From: Maricaulaceae bacterium
GTDB lineage: Bacteria > Pseudomonadota > Alphaproteobacteria > Caulobacterales > Maricaulaceae
Reading direction: 5' to 3'
Length of the DNA stretch: 64,000 nucleotides
NCBI GenBank assembly: GCA_026126205.1
Contig: JAHCJP010000002.1
Coordinates: 372,001 to 436,000 of the forward strand
In this document: positions 10,049 to 19,135 of the stretch, in pieces
Numbering within the stretch: position 1 is the first letter of the stretch
Layout: the number at the start of each line of letters is the position of its first letter
Position numbers and translations under genes: made by a program
Notes under the pieces: generated by a model
Database searches by the model: none
The model's input: only the letters and a program-made list of their open reading frames with translations
What the model was told of the DNA's origin: nothing

Positions 10049-10056
10049 TGCGGGCT

Positions 10057-10080
10057 CCATATAAAGACATCTTTATATGG
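10057..10080. promoter_or_regulatory. 24-base palindromic operator at metK
   Basis: CCATATAAAGA (10057-10067) and TCTTTATATGG (10070-10080) are perfect 11-bp arms around a CA centre. The predicted metK transcription start (about 10077) falls inside it and it ends at the ribosome site, so a bound protein would block transcription. The site resembles operators of ArsR-type SAM-cycle regulators such as SahR, as I recall them; the regulator itself is not in the window. Confidence 0.6.
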
Positions 10081-10083
10081 GCG

Positions 10084-10112
10084 CATAAAGCCTATTCAGC
10101 GCGTCCGCGCAA
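10084..10112 (-). promoter_or_regulatory. Candidate metK promoter
   Basis: Minus strand: TTGCGC (10112-10107) and TTTATG (10089-10084), 17 bases apart. It lies between the stop codon of the XRE regulator and the metK palindrome. Confidence 0.45.
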
Positions 10113-10119
10113 GCGGCGA

Positions 10120-10527
10120 TCAGACGTCTTCCTGCTCATCGGCGAGCGTGCGGACCAGTTCCAGCACCTTGCGCCGCACCTTGACGTCGGTGATGCGCGA
10201 GAAGGCCTCGGCCAGTGCAACCCCGTCCGGGCTCTGGATAAAGTCGTAAACCAGAGGCGATCCGGAGGTTTCGGCCACGCCTTGCACCTGATTATCAAGG
10301 CCCTCGAAAAAGAAGGACACCGGCACGTCAAGAACCTTGGAGAGCTTGTAAAGGCGTCCGGCCCCGATGCGGTTGGAGCCGCGCTCATACTTCTGGACCT
10401 GCTGGAAGGTGACACCCAGCTCCTCGCCCAGCTTCTCCTGGCTCATTTTCAGTAATTGTCTGCGAAGCCGGACCCGTGATCCGACGTGAACGTCAGCCGA
10501 ACTCGGCCCCCGAGGATTGGGTTTCAT
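10120..10527 (-). CDS. XRE/Cro-CI-type transcriptional regulator (PraR/PhrR-like)
   Basis: 135 residues. Residues 15-75 form an XRE helix-turn-helix (GSRVRLRRQLLKMSQEKLGE, then GVTFQQVQKYERGSNRIGAG), followed by FFFEGL and a C-terminal helical tail. It resembles the regulators found between lnt and metK in many alphaproteobacteria, including rhizobial PraR and PhrR, which affect quorum sensing, biofilm or acid response. That relationship rests on position and sequence; the role here is unproven. Inverted ACTTGTCC repeats upstream could be its own operator. Confidence 0.85.
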   Translation of the reverse strand: MKPNPRGPSSADVHVGSRVRLRRQLLKMSQEKLGEELGVTFQQVQKYERGSNRIGAGRLYKLSKVLDVPVSFFFEGLDNQVQGVAETSGSPLVYDFIQSPDGVALAEAFSRITDVKVRRKVLELVRTLADEQEDV

Positions 10528-10635
10528 AGTACTCTTACTCCAAACTTGTCCCCCTTGGCGTCGTGCGCCACTCCTCGCAGGGCATAGCGCAGAACCGGGC
10601 CGGACAAGTAGAACTTTCTGGTTGTAACACGCCCT

Positions 10636-12249
10636 TTATGGTTTTGGATATTGGCTTTGCTGCAGCGTAAAGAAGGCGAAAACGGCCAGAAGCAGCATGA
10701 TCAGCGGTCCAATGTCGCCATAACGCGCATAGGGTGTCGATGGCGCGGGCGCGGGCAAGGGCGCGTCAAAAGCGCCGGTCGCGCCCGGTTCTGCGGACAT
10801 GACCATGCGGCCATAAGCGTCGATGACGCCGGAAACGCCGCCCGACGCCGCCCGGGCGACAGGCAGGCCTTCCTCTATGGCGCGATAGCGGGCGATGTTC
10901 AGATGCTGGCGCGGACCGGCAGTGGGGCCGAACCAGGCGTCGTTGGACAGATTGATCATCCACTCCGGACGCATCTCGCCCCGCGGTATGAAGCGTGAGA
11001 AGGCGATTTCGTAACAGACCAGCGGCGCGGCGCGCGGCGCGCCCGGGATGTCGATCACCGCGGCGCCGGGGCCGGCGTCGTAGCCGTCGACCATGTCCGA
11101 CAGCGCCTCGATCCCGAAGCTGCGGAAGAAACCGGCGAAGGGGATGAACTCGCCGAACGGCACCAGCCGCACCTTGTCATAAAGGCCGCCGAGGCGCGGC
11201 CGCCCGCCCGGGAAGGCCAGCACGGCGACCGAGTTGAAATACAGTGTCTCCCCGTCTGGCCCCTGGGTGCGGCGCGGCGTGCCTGCGATCAGCGCCGGAC
11301 CGTCTCCCAGCAGTCCTGAAAGCGCGTTCAGCGCCGGGCCGTCCTCCAGCAGCCAGGAAGGCAGCGCGCCCTCCGGCCACAGCACGTGGGTGACGGCGTC
11401 CAGCCCCGGCTCGCCGGTCAGCTGCAGATAATGCTCTCGCACGCGGTCCTCGGCGCCCGGCTCCCACTTCTCGCGCTGCGACAGCGCGCTCTGCACGAAA
11501 CGCAGGCGCACGCCGGGCTGAAAGGCGGGCTCTGCGGCGGATAGCCGCATCGTTCCATCGGCGAACAATCCCGCGAAGATCAGGAAGGCGGCGGTCAGCG
11601 GGGCGAATCGCGACAACCGGCGGCCGCGGCCCAGCGCCGCGGCCGGCGCCATGAAGGCGAACAGGGTGAGCAGGCTCAACCCCCACACGCCGAACAGCGC
11701 CGCCGATTGCGACAGCGCGCCGCCCGCAGGCCAGACATGGCCGGGCAGGTTCCAGGGAAAACCGCTGAACAGGTGGCCGCGCAGCCATTCCGCCAGGAAC
11801 AGCGCCACGGCCAGCAGCAGTATGCGTTCCGGCCCTCGCCCGGCGTATTTCGCCTGCGCCGCGCCCGCGGCGCCCCAGAACGCGGCCAGTCCGGCGGCCA
11901 GCAGCATCGCCGCCGGCGGCCCCAGCGGGGCGAATGCCAGGCCGCGATTCCAGAAGGCGAGCGCGATCCAGAACGCTCCGGCGAGGAAATAGCCGAAGCC
12001 GAACCAGAAGGCGCGGCGGAAGCCCTCCCGCGCCGGGCGGGCTCCTCGCGCCGCGCCGTCCAGCGCCCAGACCAGCGCCGTCAGGCCGGCCAGTGTCGCC
12101 GGGAAGAAGAACAGCGGCGCATGGCCGAGGGCGGCGCCGCCGCCGATCAGAACCAGAACCCCGGCGCCGCGCCATCCGTCCAGCGACTGCAGGCGCGCGC
12201 GCAGCCGCGCCGGGCGCAGCTGCCGGACAACGCTCGCCACCCGGGTCAC
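10636..12249 (-). CDS. lnt: Apolipoprotein N-acyltransferase
   Basis: Inner-membrane enzyme that adds the third acyl chain to the N-terminal cysteine of lipoproteins. About 537 residues: several N-terminal membrane helices, then a periplasmic carbon-nitrogen hydrolase domain with the catalytic triad Glu (WPEGALPS), Lys (YDKVRLVPFGEF) and Cys (PLVCYEIAFS), and a final membrane helix (IGPLIMLLLAVFAFF). The start is the GTG at 12249, overlapping the corC stop as GTGA; the longer open frame upstream is a shadow of corC. Confidence 0.95.
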   Translation of the reverse strand: MTRVASVVRQLRPARLRARLQSLDGWRGAGVLVLIGGGAALGHAPLFFFPATLAGLTALVWALDGAARGARPAREGFRRAFWFGFGYFLAGAFWIALAFWNRGLAFAPLGPPAAMLLAAGLAAFWGAAGAAQAKYAGRGPERILLLAVALFLAEWLRGHLFSGFPWNLPGHVWPAGGALSQSAALFGVWGLSLLTLFAFMAPAAALGRGRRLSRFAPLTAAFLIFAGLFADGTMRLSAAEPAFQPGVRLRFVQSALSQREKWEPGAEDRVREHYLQLTGEPGLDAVTHVLWPEGALPSWLLEDGPALNALSGLLGDGPALIAGTPRRTQGPDGETLYFNSVAVLAFPGGRPRLGGLYDKVRLVPFGEFIPFAGFFRSFGIEALSDMVDGYDAGPGAAVIDIPGAPRAAPLVCYEIAFSRFIPRGEMRPEWMINLSNDAWFGPTAGPRQHLNIARYRAIEEGLPVARAASGGVSGVIDAYGRMVMSAEPGATGAFDAPLPAPAPSTPYARYGDIGPLIMLLLAVFAFFTLQQSQYPKP

Positions 12250-13145
12250 GCGGGTCCGGCGCCTTCGCCGCCGGCCAGCGCATCGGGGGCGGTTTCGGCG
12301 ACCCGCACGCGCAGGCGCTTGATGCGGCGCGGGTCGGCGTCCAGCACTTCGAACTCCAGCCCCGCCGGGTGAGGAATCACTTCGCCGCGCTCCGGCACCC
12401 GTCCGGCGAGCGCGAACACCAGCCCGCCCAGCGTGTCGACGTCCTCTTCCTCGCCGGGCGTAGCGAGGGACCGGCCCGACGCCGCTTCGAAGGCGGTGAT
12501 GGTGGCGCGGGCCTCGGCCTCCCACAGGCCAGGGCCGCGGGCGCGCACCGCCGGGGCGTCCTCCTCGTCGTGTTCGTCCTCGATATCGCCGACGATAGGC
12601 TCAAGCAGATCTTCAAGCGTCACCAGCCCGTCAGTTCCGCCGTATTCGTCCACGACCAGCGCCAGGTGCATGCGCCGGCTCTGCATCCGCAGCAGCAGGT
12701 CCGTCGCCCGCATCGACGGCGGCGCGAACAGCAGCGGACGGCGGATGGAAGGCAGAATGCGGCGCGCGGCCCAGTCCGGGTCCTGGCGGCCGTCCTCGCC
12801 GGGGGCGAGATGGCCGACGACGTCCTTGATGTGGACCACGCCCACCGGGTCATCCAGCGTTTCGCGATAAATGGGCAGGCGCGAATGGGCGGCCTCGGCG
12901 AACAGCCGCGTCAACTCGCCCAGCGGCGTGTCGATCTCGACGGCGATGATGTCGGCGCGCGGCACCATGACGTCGGCCACGCGCAGCCGGTCGAACGCCT
13001 GAACGTTGATCAATAATTCGCCGCCATTGACCGGAACCGGCGCCGGGCCGGATTCGGCGGGCGGCGGCGGCGCTTCAGGCGCGCGGCGCCGGAAGCGCTC
13101 GACAAGGCGCGCGCGCCAACTTCGGGAAGGCTCAGCGCCGCTCAT
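12246..13145 (-). CDS. corC: CorC/HlyC-family CBS-domain protein
   Basis: 299 residues. It has no N-terminal DUF21 membrane domain, so it is the short, soluble CorC type. A CBS pair spans about 60-190 (ADVMVPRADIIAVEIDTPL and LLLRMQSRRMHLALVVDEYG), then a CorC_HlyC transporter-associated domain to the end. Members are linked to Mg/Co handling and to lnt function. The phrase VDEYGGTDGLVTLEDLLEPI is the family signature. It overlaps ybeY by 4 bases. Confidence 0.93.
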   Translation of the reverse strand: MSGAEPSRSWRARLVERFRRRAPEAPPPPAESGPAPVPVNGGELLINVQAFDRLRVADVMVPRADIIAVEIDTPLGELTRLFAEAAHSRLPIYRETLDDPVGVVHIKDVVGHLAPGEDGRQDPDWAARRILPSIRRPLLFAPPSMRATDLLLRMQSRRMHLALVVDEYGGTDGLVTLEDLLEPIVGDIEDEHDEEDAPAVRARGPGLWEAEARATITAFEAASGRSLATPGEEEDVDTLGGLVFALAGRVPERGEVIPHPAGLEFEVLDADPRRIKRLRVRVAETAPDALAGGEGAGPA

Positions 13146-13609
13146 CCCGCCCTCTCCGCGATCGCGTAGGGATCGGCCACCCCCAGCCGCGCCAAGGCGC
13201 GGCGTTCGGCCGATTCCATCGCCTCCGCCTCGTCTTCATGGCGATGATCATAGCCCTGAAGGTGCAGAAATCCATGCGCCAGCAGATGGCGGGCATGGTC
13301 GCGCAGGCTGATCCCGCGTGCTTCCGCCTCGGCGCGGCAGACGCCCAGCGCCAGGGCGATGTCGCCCAGCCAGCCAGCGGCGCTCGCATGCGCCGGAAAG
13401 CTGAGCACATTGGTCGGCCCGGACTTGCCGCGATGGGTGGCGTTCAATTCGGCGATCCCGGCGTCGCTGGCGAACAGCACGCAGACGCGGCCATCGCGGG
13501 GCGCCGGAATCTCCGCTCGCGCTGCGGCGAAGGCTTCCTCGGCCAGCGCCTGCAGGTCGCCGAGCGCCGCCCAGCCATCGTCGGCTACGCTTGTCTCCAC
13601 GGCGTTCAT
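13142..13609 (-). CDS. ybeY: Endoribonuclease YbeY (rRNA maturation)
   Basis: Zn-dependent RNase for 16S rRNA 3'-end processing and ribosome quality control. 155 residues; the zinc motif HLLAHGFLHLQGYDH carries the three histidines of H-G-x-L-H-L-x-G-Y-D-H. NVLSFP is also conserved. Overlaps phoH and corC by 4 bases on each side. Confidence 0.95.
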   Translation of the reverse strand: MNAVETSVADDGWAALGDLQALAEEAFAAARAEIPAPRDGRVCVLFASDAGIAELNATHRGKSGPTNVLSFPAHASAAGWLGDIALALGVCRAEAEARGISLRDHARHLLAHGFLHLQGYDHRHEDEAEAMESAERRALARLGVADPYAIAERAG

Positions 13610-14619
13610 GGCCGGCCGGCCTCGTCGGCGTCGGCGGCTTCGTAGGCGGCGACGATGCGGGCGACCAGGTCATGCCGCACCACGTCGGCGCGCTGGAACC
13701 AGGTCATGGCGACGCGCGGGTCGTCCTTCAGGATGCGCAGCGCCTCGGGCAGACCCGAGGGCTGGCGCGGGCCGAGATCGCTCTGGCTGGGGTCCCCGGT
13801 CACCACCATGCGGGACCCCTCTCCCAGCCGCGTCAGAACCATGCGCATCTGGGCCCTGGTGGCGTTCTGGGCCTCGTCGACGATGATGAAGGCGTTGTTC
13901 AGCGTGCGCCCGCGCATGAAGGCGATCGGCGCCACCTCGATACGCTTGTCGGCGCGCAGGCGCTCCATCTGCGTCTTGCCCAGCGCGTCGGACAACGCAT
14001 CCCACACCGGCAGCAGATAGGGGTCCACTTTCTCCGCCAGATCGCCCGGCAAAAAACCCAGCTTTTCCCCTGCTTCCACTGCTGGCCGGGTGACAATCAA
14101 CCGGTCAACCTTGTGTCCGGCCAGCAGGCTGGCGCCCCAGGCGACGGCCAGCAGCGTCTTGCCGGTGCCGGCCGGGCCGACGCCGAACACCAGGTCGAAG
14201 GCGGACTCGTTCTTCAGCGCGGAGACATATTCGCGCTGGCGCGGCGTGCGGGCGAGGAAGCTGGCGCCGCGCGGCACCCGGATCAGGCCGTCATCTGCGC
14301 CGCCGGCGCCGTCGTCATAGCGGATCGCGGCGCGCACGCCGGCCTCGTCGCAGATCATGCCGCGATCCAGCCGCGCGTACAGGCGTTCGATCACGCGTCG
14401 GGCCTCGCGCCGCGCCGCGGCGTCGGCGCCGGAAATCTGGATCTGCCCGGCTCCGGGCGCCGAGACGCGCAGGCCCAGCGCCTCCTCGATCAGGATCAGG
14501 TGGCGGTCGCCGGCGCCGGCCAGCGCGCGCACCTTCTCCGCGTCCTCGAAGTGCAGGGTCTCGACCGGGGCGCGCTTCGGCTTCACGGCGCGGGCGGCGG
14601 GGGTTTTGTTCGCGCTCAC
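13606..14619 (-). CDS. phoH: PhoH-like ATPase
   Basis: 337 residues. The C-terminal ATPase has Walker [18 protein letters not shown] and Walker [31 protein letters not shown] in the N-terminal part is KH-like. Usually encoded next to ybeY and thought to act with it on RNA. The start is the GTG at 14619, overlapping the miaB stop as GTGA; the open frame reaching 14727 is a shadow. Confidence 0.93.
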   Translation of the reverse strand: MSANKTPAARAVKPKRAPVETLHFEDAEKVRALAGAGDRHLILIEEALGLRVSAPGAGQIQISGADAAARREARRVIERLYARLDRGMICDEAGVRAAIRYDDGAGGADDGLIRVPRGASFLARTPRQREYVSALKNESAFDLVFGVGPAGTGKTLLAVAWGASLLAGHKVDRLIVTRPAVEAGEKLGFLPGDLAEKVDPYLLPVWDALSDALGKTQMERLRADKRIEVAPIAFMRGRTLNNAFIIVDEAQNATRAQMRMVLTRLGEGSRMVVTGDPSQSDLGPRQPSGLPEALRILKDDPRVAMTWFQRADVVRHDLVARIVAAYEAADADEAGRP

Positions 14620-15989
14620 GCCGCGCCGCGCTCCCGGTCGCACAATTCCCCGGCCAGGGCGTTCTTCGACGCGGCGATGACGCGCACCGTCGCGATCCGG
14701 CCGGTCAACGCCGCCGGGGCGTCGCAATGCACGGCTTGCAGATACGGGCTGCGCCCGCCCAGCTGGCCGGCGCGCTTGCCCGGGCGCTCGAACAGCACCG
14801 GCAGGGTGCGGCCGACACAGGAGTCGTTGAAGGCGCGCTGCTGATCGTCCAGTAGCGCCTGCAGCGCCGCCAGGCGTTCGGATTTCACATCCTCTGGAAC
14901 CTGTCCCGGCATGGCGGCGCCCGGCGTGCCGGGGCGGCGGGAATATTTGAACGAATAGGCCGAAGCGTAGCCGATCTCGCGCGCCGCGCGCATCGTCGCT
15001 TCGAAATCGGCGCCGGTCTCGCCCGGAAAGCCGACGATGAAGTCCGACGACAGGGCGATGTCGGGCCGTGCTTCGCGGATGCGGGCAATCAGTTCGGCGT
15101 ATTCGGCGAATGTGTGCCGCCGGTTCATGGCGCGCAAAACCCTGTCCGATCCCGCCTGCAAGGGCAGGTGCAGATAGGGCATCAGCTTTTCCAGATCGCC
15201 ATGGGCGGCGATCAGATCGTCACCCATGTCGCGCGGATGGCTGGTGGTGTAGCGCAGGCGCTCTATGCCCCCGATCAGCGACAGATGGCGCAGCAATTGC
15301 GCCAGGCCCCAGCGCCCGTCCGCCTCGCGCCCCGCAGGCGCTTCGCCCGAATAGGCGTTGACGTTCTGGCCCAGCAGGGTGATCTCCTTCACCCCCTTGG
15401 CCGCCAGCATCCGCGCCTCGGCCGCGATCTGGTCCACCGGCCGCGACCATTCGGCGCCGCGCGTATAGGGCACGACGCAGAAGGTGCAGAACTTGTCGCA
15501 GCCCTCCTGAACGGTCAGGAAGGCCGCCGGACCGTCGACAGCGCGCTCGGCGGTCAGGCGGTCGAATTTCGCCTCCGGCTCGAACTCGGTCTGCAGCGCT
15601 TCGCCGCGGGCGCGATGGGCGCGGGCGATCAGCTCCGGCAATTGATGATAGCTCTGCGGGCCGACGACCAGGTCCACCACCGGCGCGCGGGCCATGATCT
15701 CGGCGCCCTCGGCCTGCGCCACGCAGCCGGCCACGGCGATGGTCATGCCGCCGCCTTCGGCCTGGCGCGCCGCTTTCAGCGGCCGCAGACGGCCCAGCTC
15801 CGAATAAACCTTCTCGGCCGCCTTTTCGCGGATATGGCAGGTGTTGAGGATGACGAGGTCCGCCCCTTCCGGCGTCTCCGACGCCTCATAGCCCAGCGGC
15901 GCCAGCACGTCGCGCATCCTTTCGGAGTCGTAGACGTTCATCTGGCAGCCATAGGTCTTGATATGCAGGCGCTTGCGGTTTCCGCTCAT
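14616..15989 (-). CDS. miaB: tRNA-2-methylthio-N6-dimethylallyladenosine synthase
   Basis: Radical-SAM methylthiotransferase acting on A37 of tRNAs. About 457 residues. UPF0004 domain: [28 protein letters not shown] and AGCVAQAEG give three cysteines for the auxiliary cluster. Radical-SAM motif [15 protein letters not shown] has CxxxCxxC. A TRAM domain ends the protein. I start at the ATG at 15989 ([15 protein letters not shown]), the normal family beginning. Confidence 0.96.
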   Translation of the reverse strand: MSGNRKRLHIKTYGCQMNVYDSERMRDVLAPLGYEASETPEGADLVILNTCHIREKAAEKVYSELGRLRPLKAARQAEGGGMTIAVAGCVAQAEGAEIMARAPVVDLVVGPQSYHQLPELIARAHRARGEALQTEFEPEAKFDRLTAERAVDGPAAFLTVQEGCDKFCTFCVVPYTRGAEWSRPVDQIAAEARMLAAKGVKEITLLGQNVNAYSGEAPAGREADGRWGLAQLLRHLSLIGGIERLRYTTSHPRDMGDDLIAAHGDLEKLMPYLHLPLQAGSDRVLRAMNRRHTFAEYAELIARIREARPDIALSSDFIVGFPGETGADFEATMRAAREIGYASAYSFKYSRRPGTPGAAMPGQVPEDVKSERLAALQALLDDQQRAFNDSCVGRTLPVLFERPGKRAGQLGGRSPYLQAVHCDAPAALTGRIATVRVIAASKNALAGELCDRERGAA

Positions 15990-16088
15990 CGGGCGTTCGC
16001 GGCCGCGCGCGGCCGCCGTCAATCTCGTGTCCGGGCCGGGGGTTATGGGGTAAAGCCGTCTTTCAGGCAAGCCGGAGCCGGCGCAGGG

Positions 16089-16508
16089 CTATTTCTGGCC
16101 GGGCTTCAGCGGCACGCCGTACAGCTCCAGCCGGTGATCGACCAGCCGGTAGCCCAGCTTGCGCGCCACCTCGACCTGCAGGCGTTCGATCTCCTCGTTG
16201 ACGAACTCGATCACCTCGCCGGATTTCAGGTCGATCAGGTGGTCGTGGTGGTCCTCCGGGGCCTCTTCATAGCGGGCGCGGCCGTCGCGGAAGTCATGGC
16301 GCTCGATAATCCCCGCCTCCTCGAACAGGCGCACGGTGCGGTAGACCGTGGCCAGCGAGATGCGCTCGTCGACGGCGGCGGCGCGGCGGTGCAGCTCTTC
16401 GGCGTCGGGATGGTCGTCGGCCTCGGACAGCACGCGGGCGATCACCCGGCGCTGGTCGGTCATGCGCAGACCCTTCTCCACGCACAGTTTCTCGATGCGG
16501 TCGGACAT
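16089..16508 (-). CDS. fur: Fur-family metalloregulator
   Basis: 139 residues. Winged-helix N-terminus with RMTDQRRVIARVLSEADDHP and SLATVYRTVRLFEEAG; metal-site histidines in APEDHHDHLIDLKSGEVIEF. The C-terminal CxxC zinc motifs of E. coli Fur are missing, which is normal for alphaproteobacterial Fur/Mur. It may sense Fe or Mn. Start ATG at 16508 has GGAG 5 bases upstream. Sits between rimI and miaB, the conserved order. Confidence 0.93.
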   Translation of the reverse strand: MSDRIEKLCVEKGLRMTDQRRVIARVLSEADDHPDAEELHRRAAAVDERISLATVYRTVRLFEEAGIIERHDFRDGRARYEEAPEDHHDHLIDLKSGEVIEFVNEEIERLQVEVARKLGYRLVDHRLELYGVPLKPGQK

Positions 16509-16589
16509 CGCGGCTCCGCTGACCAGCCCTGGACAAGAACGGTTTTAATAGGCGTTCGCGGCGGCGTCCATCCGCGCGGGCGGCGGTGT

Positions 16590-17036
16590 TCAGGCCAGCG
16601 GCTTTTCGAACAGCAGCGCGTCCGACCCGTCGGAATAATAGCGCGGGCGCTCCGCCGCCTTGCGGTAGCCGGCCTTGGTGTAAAGGCCCAGCGCCGCTTC
16701 GTTGCGCGCCGAGACGTCGAGGAAGATCTTCGCCGCCCCGGCCCGCTTCGCCTCGTCTTCACAGGCGGCGAGCAGCGAGGCGCCAAGGCCCTCGCGGCGA
16801 TGTTCGGGCGCGGCGGCGACGGTCAGGATGTCGGCCTCGTCCGCTGCGGCGCAGATCAGGGCGATGCCGGCGGGGGCGCCGCCGCCATTGCGGGCGACGA
16901 AGCCGATATTGTGCGGGTGCGAAAGCAGGGCCGCGAATTCCGCCGCGCTCCAGGCATGATCGAAACAGCGCGCGTGCAGGGCGGCGAAATCCTCCGCCGC
17001 CTCAGGTCCCGCGATGTCGATGCGGATCACGCCCAT
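16590..17036 (-). CDS. rimI: Ribosomal protein S18 alanine N-acetyltransferase (RimI-like)
   Basis: GNAT acetyltransferase, 148 residues. The acetyl-CoA loop is PEHRREGLGASLLAACEDEA, and FLDVSARNEAALGLYTKAGY is the usual C-terminal motif. Its place after tsaB supports RimI over other GNATs. Confidence 0.88.
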   Translation of the reverse strand: MGVIRIDIAGPEAAEDFAALHARCFDHAWSAAEFAALLSHPHNIGFVARNGGGAPAGIALICAAADEADILTVAAAPEHRREGLGASLLAACEDEAKRAGAAKIFLDVSARNEAALGLYTKAGYRKAAERPRYYSDGSDALLFEKPLA

Positions 17037-17111
17037 TCGCCCTCTCCCGCATGCAGTCTAAACCTGCCGCCACGCGGCTTCCAAGCCCGGATTTTTGCGA
17101 TGCAGCAAATG

Positions 17112-17765
17112 TCAGGCCGCGGCGCCGGGCAGTTTCGCGTCTGGCGGGCGGGCGTAGAACGGCACCGGTTGGGCGAAGGGCGGTGTCGCCGCTTCGGCCA
17201 GGTCCAGCATCGCGGCGGGGCAGGGCTCGTGCGCGCCGCTGTCAGTCAGGCCCGGTCCGGCCATCAGCCCGGCGGCGGACCCGGCCAGCGTCAGCGGTCG
17301 GGCCGCCGCCGCTTCGGCCAGGGCCGCGCGCGCCTGCGCAACGGTCATGCGGGCGGGCGCGCCTTGCGCCGCGCCGCGCAGGAAGTGTTGCAGCACCACC
17401 TCGCCGCGCTTCGCGTCATGAACCACGGCGATACGGCGAGCGCCCGCCGGATCGGCCATGCGGGCGAGAATGGTCATGTTGGACAGGCCCAGACAGTCCG
17501 CGCCCGTCGCCAGCGCCAGCCCGCGCGCAAAGGCGACGCCGACGCGGGTTCCGGCGAAATTCCCCGGACCCACGGCGGCGGCGATGCGCGACAAGTCTTT
17601 CGCCGTGATCCCCGCCTGTTCCAGCGCCTGCGCCGCCATCGGGGCCAGCCGCTCGGCATGGCCGCGGCCGATGCGTTCGGACAGGATCACGTCGGCGCGT
17701 CCGGGGACGCGCACGGCCGCCGTGCACGCCTCGCCCGTCGCGTCGATGATCAGGATCGCGCCCAT
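17112..17765 (-). CDS. tsaB: tRNA threonylcarbamoyladenosine biosynthesis protein TsaB
   Basis: Partner of TsaD in making t6A37 on tRNAs. 217 residues: ILIIDATGEACTAAV at the N-terminus, then GHAERLAPMAAQALEQAG and VGPGNFAGTRVGVAFARGL, the family signature. It lacks the metal-binding residues of TsaD, as expected. Followed by rimI. Confidence 0.93.
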   Translation of the reverse strand: MGAILIIDATGEACTAAVRVPGRADVILSERIGRGHAERLAPMAAQALEQAGITAKDLSRIAAAVGPGNFAGTRVGVAFARGLALATGADCLGLSNMTILARMADPAGARRIAVVHDAKRGEVVLQHFLRGAAQGAPARMTVAQARAALAEAAAARPLTLAGSAAGLMAGPGLTDSGAHEPCPAAMLDLAEAATPPFAQPVPFYARPPDAKLPGAAA

Positions 17766-17774
17766 GCGGCGCTT

Positions 17775-18419
17775 CTATAGGATGGCCGCGGCCTCGTCGA
17801 ACGTCAGGCGCTGCAGTCGCGGCGGCGGGCTGGTTTCCGAGCCATAGCCCAGATTGACGAGGAAGTTCGCCGTCCAGTTTTTCCGTTGCGGGTGGCCGGC
17901 GAAGAATTCGCGGTCGATCCCCGCACGGTCGAAACCGGACATCGGCCCGGCGTCCAACCCCAGCGCGCGGGCGGCGAGGATCAGATACGCCCCCTGCAGC
18001 GTGCCGTTTCGGAAACCGTGTTCGGACGCCGCTTCCGGCGCGGCGAAAATGTCGCGCGCCTTCGGAACCGGCGGGAACAGTTTCGGCATCTGCTCGTAGA
18101 ATTCCCGGTCCCAGGCGATGATCGCCGTCCACGGCGCGGCCATGGTCTTGTCGACATTGCCGGGCGCCAGGTGCGGCTTCAGCCGCGCCTTGCCCTCGGG
18201 CGAGCCGATGAAGGCGAAACGCGCCGGCGAATTGTTCATGCTGGTCGGGCCAAGGGCCAGCATGCCGTAAAGCTCGCGGATCAGGGCTTCAGGAACCGGC
18301 CGGTCCAGCCATGCGTAATGGGTGCGGGCCTTGCGGAACAGCTGGTCCAGCGCGGCGGCGTCGAGCGACGTATGGCGGCTTTCGGCGAAGGCGGGTTTCA
18401 GGGCGGGTGCGGCGGACAT
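17775..18419 (-). CDS. Nitroreductase-family malonic semialdehyde reductase (RutE/HadB-like)
   Basis: 214 residues of the FMN-dependent nitroreductase fold. [36 protein letters not shown] and [11 protein letters not shown] are typical of the RutE subgroup, which reduces malonic semialdehyde or similar toxic aldehydes. No other rut gene is near, so a uracil-breakdown role is not supported. The ribosome site lies in the 3' arm of a 7-bp hairpin and a Fur-box-like sequence lies farther upstream. Confidence 0.85.
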   Translation of the reverse strand: MSAAPALKPAFAESRHTSLDAAALDQLFRKARTHYAWLDRPVPEALIRELYGMLALGPTSMNNSPARFAFIGSPEGKARLKPHLAPGNVDKTMAAPWTAIIAWDREFYEQMPKLFPPVPKARDIFAAPEAASEHGFRNGTLQGAYLILAARALGLDAGPMSGFDRAGIDREFFAGHPQRKNWTANFLVNLGYGSETSPPPRLQRLTFDEAAAIL

Positions 18420-18426
18420 GGGCGAA

Positions 18427-18447
18427 CTCCCGATTGTTGCTCGGGAG
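18427..18447 (-). promoter_or_regulatory. Hairpin sequestering the ribosome site of the RutE-like gene
   Basis: On the minus strand CTCCCGA, a 7-base loop and TCGGGAG form a perfect 7-bp stem. GGGAG in the 3' arm is the ribosome site of the gene starting at 18419. Confidence 0.45.
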
Positions 18448-18460
18448 CTCAGATAAGAAC

Positions 18461-18479
18461 GAGTATCTCAATGATTATC
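18461..18479. promoter_or_regulatory. Fur-box-like sequence
   Basis: GAGTATCTCAATGATTATC matches the classical 19-base Fur consensus at 13 positions by my count. It lies in the gap between the nfu-type gene and the RutE-like gene. Confidence 0.3.
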
Positions 18480-18512
18480 GCCGTTTCAGGAACAACTGCG
18501 TTGCCGGGCCGG

Positions 18513-19067
18513 TCAGGCGTTCGCGGCCTCCACCGCCGTTACTTCGGGCACATAGTGCTTCAGCAGATTCTCGATCCCGGCCTTCAGGGTCATGGTCGAG
18601 GACGGACAGCCGGCGCAGGCGCCGCGCATCACCAGCCGCACCACGCCGGTTTGCTCATCGAAGCTTTCAAACACGATGTCGCCGCCGTCGCGCGCCACCG
18701 CCGGACGCACGCGGGAATCGATGATCTCCTTGATCTCTTTCGAGACCCCTTCCAGCGCCGGGCCGTCCGCCTCGCCGCCACCGCGGGCGAACAGCGGGCC
18801 GCCGCCGGTGAAGGCGTCCATGATCGCGCCCAGCAGCGCCGGTTTGATATGGACCCAGTCGACGCTCTCGTCCTTCGAGACCGAGATATAGTCCGCGCCG
18901 CAGAACACGCCGGTGACGCCGTCGACGGCGAACAGTTCTTCGGCCAGCGGCGAGCCTGTGGCGTTTTCCGGCGTCGCGAACTCGCGCGGCGTTTCCGGCG
19001 AAACCTCCCGCCCCGGCAGGAATTTCAGCGTGTTGGGGTTCGGCGTGGCTTCGGTCTGGATGAACAT
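18513..19067 (-). CDS. NifU-family Fe-S cluster carrier (Nfu)
   Basis: 184 residues with the two-domain Nfu layout. The N-terminal Nfu_N domain starts MFIQTEATPNPNTLKFLPGR. The C-terminal NifU domain has GGDIVFESF and GACAGCPSSTMTLKAGIENL, whose CxxC holds the cluster. It carries Fe-S clusters to target proteins in the cytoplasm. Commonly found upstream of tsaB-rimI-fur in alphaproteobacteria. Confidence 0.95.
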   Translation of the reverse strand: MFIQTEATPNPNTLKFLPGREVSPETPREFATPENATGSPLAEELFAVDGVTGVFCGADYISVSKDESVDWVHIKPALLGAIMDAFTGGGPLFARGGGEADGPALEGVSKEIKEIIDSRVRPAVARDGGDIVFESFDEQTGVVRLVMRGACAGCPSSTMTLKAGIENLLKHYVPEVTAVEAANA

Positions 19068-19135
19068 GGCGGCCCCTTGTTTCAGGCCCCTGACATGGCC
19101 TTTTCTGCCGCGGCGTTCAAGGCGCGGCGTCCGCG

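Noticed and set aside
10049..10120. SAM riboswitch upstream of metK
   Set aside because: The leader is only about 29 bases and is filled by a DNA palindrome; no pseudoknot-forming sequence is visible.
12250..12525. Longer lnt start
   Set aside because: Arg-rich shadow of corC; GTG at 12249 in the GTGA overlap fits the family.
15114..17780. 888-codon plus-strand frame over miaB, fur, rimI and tsaB
   Set aside because: It spans four real minus-strand genes and their gaps without any conserved motif.
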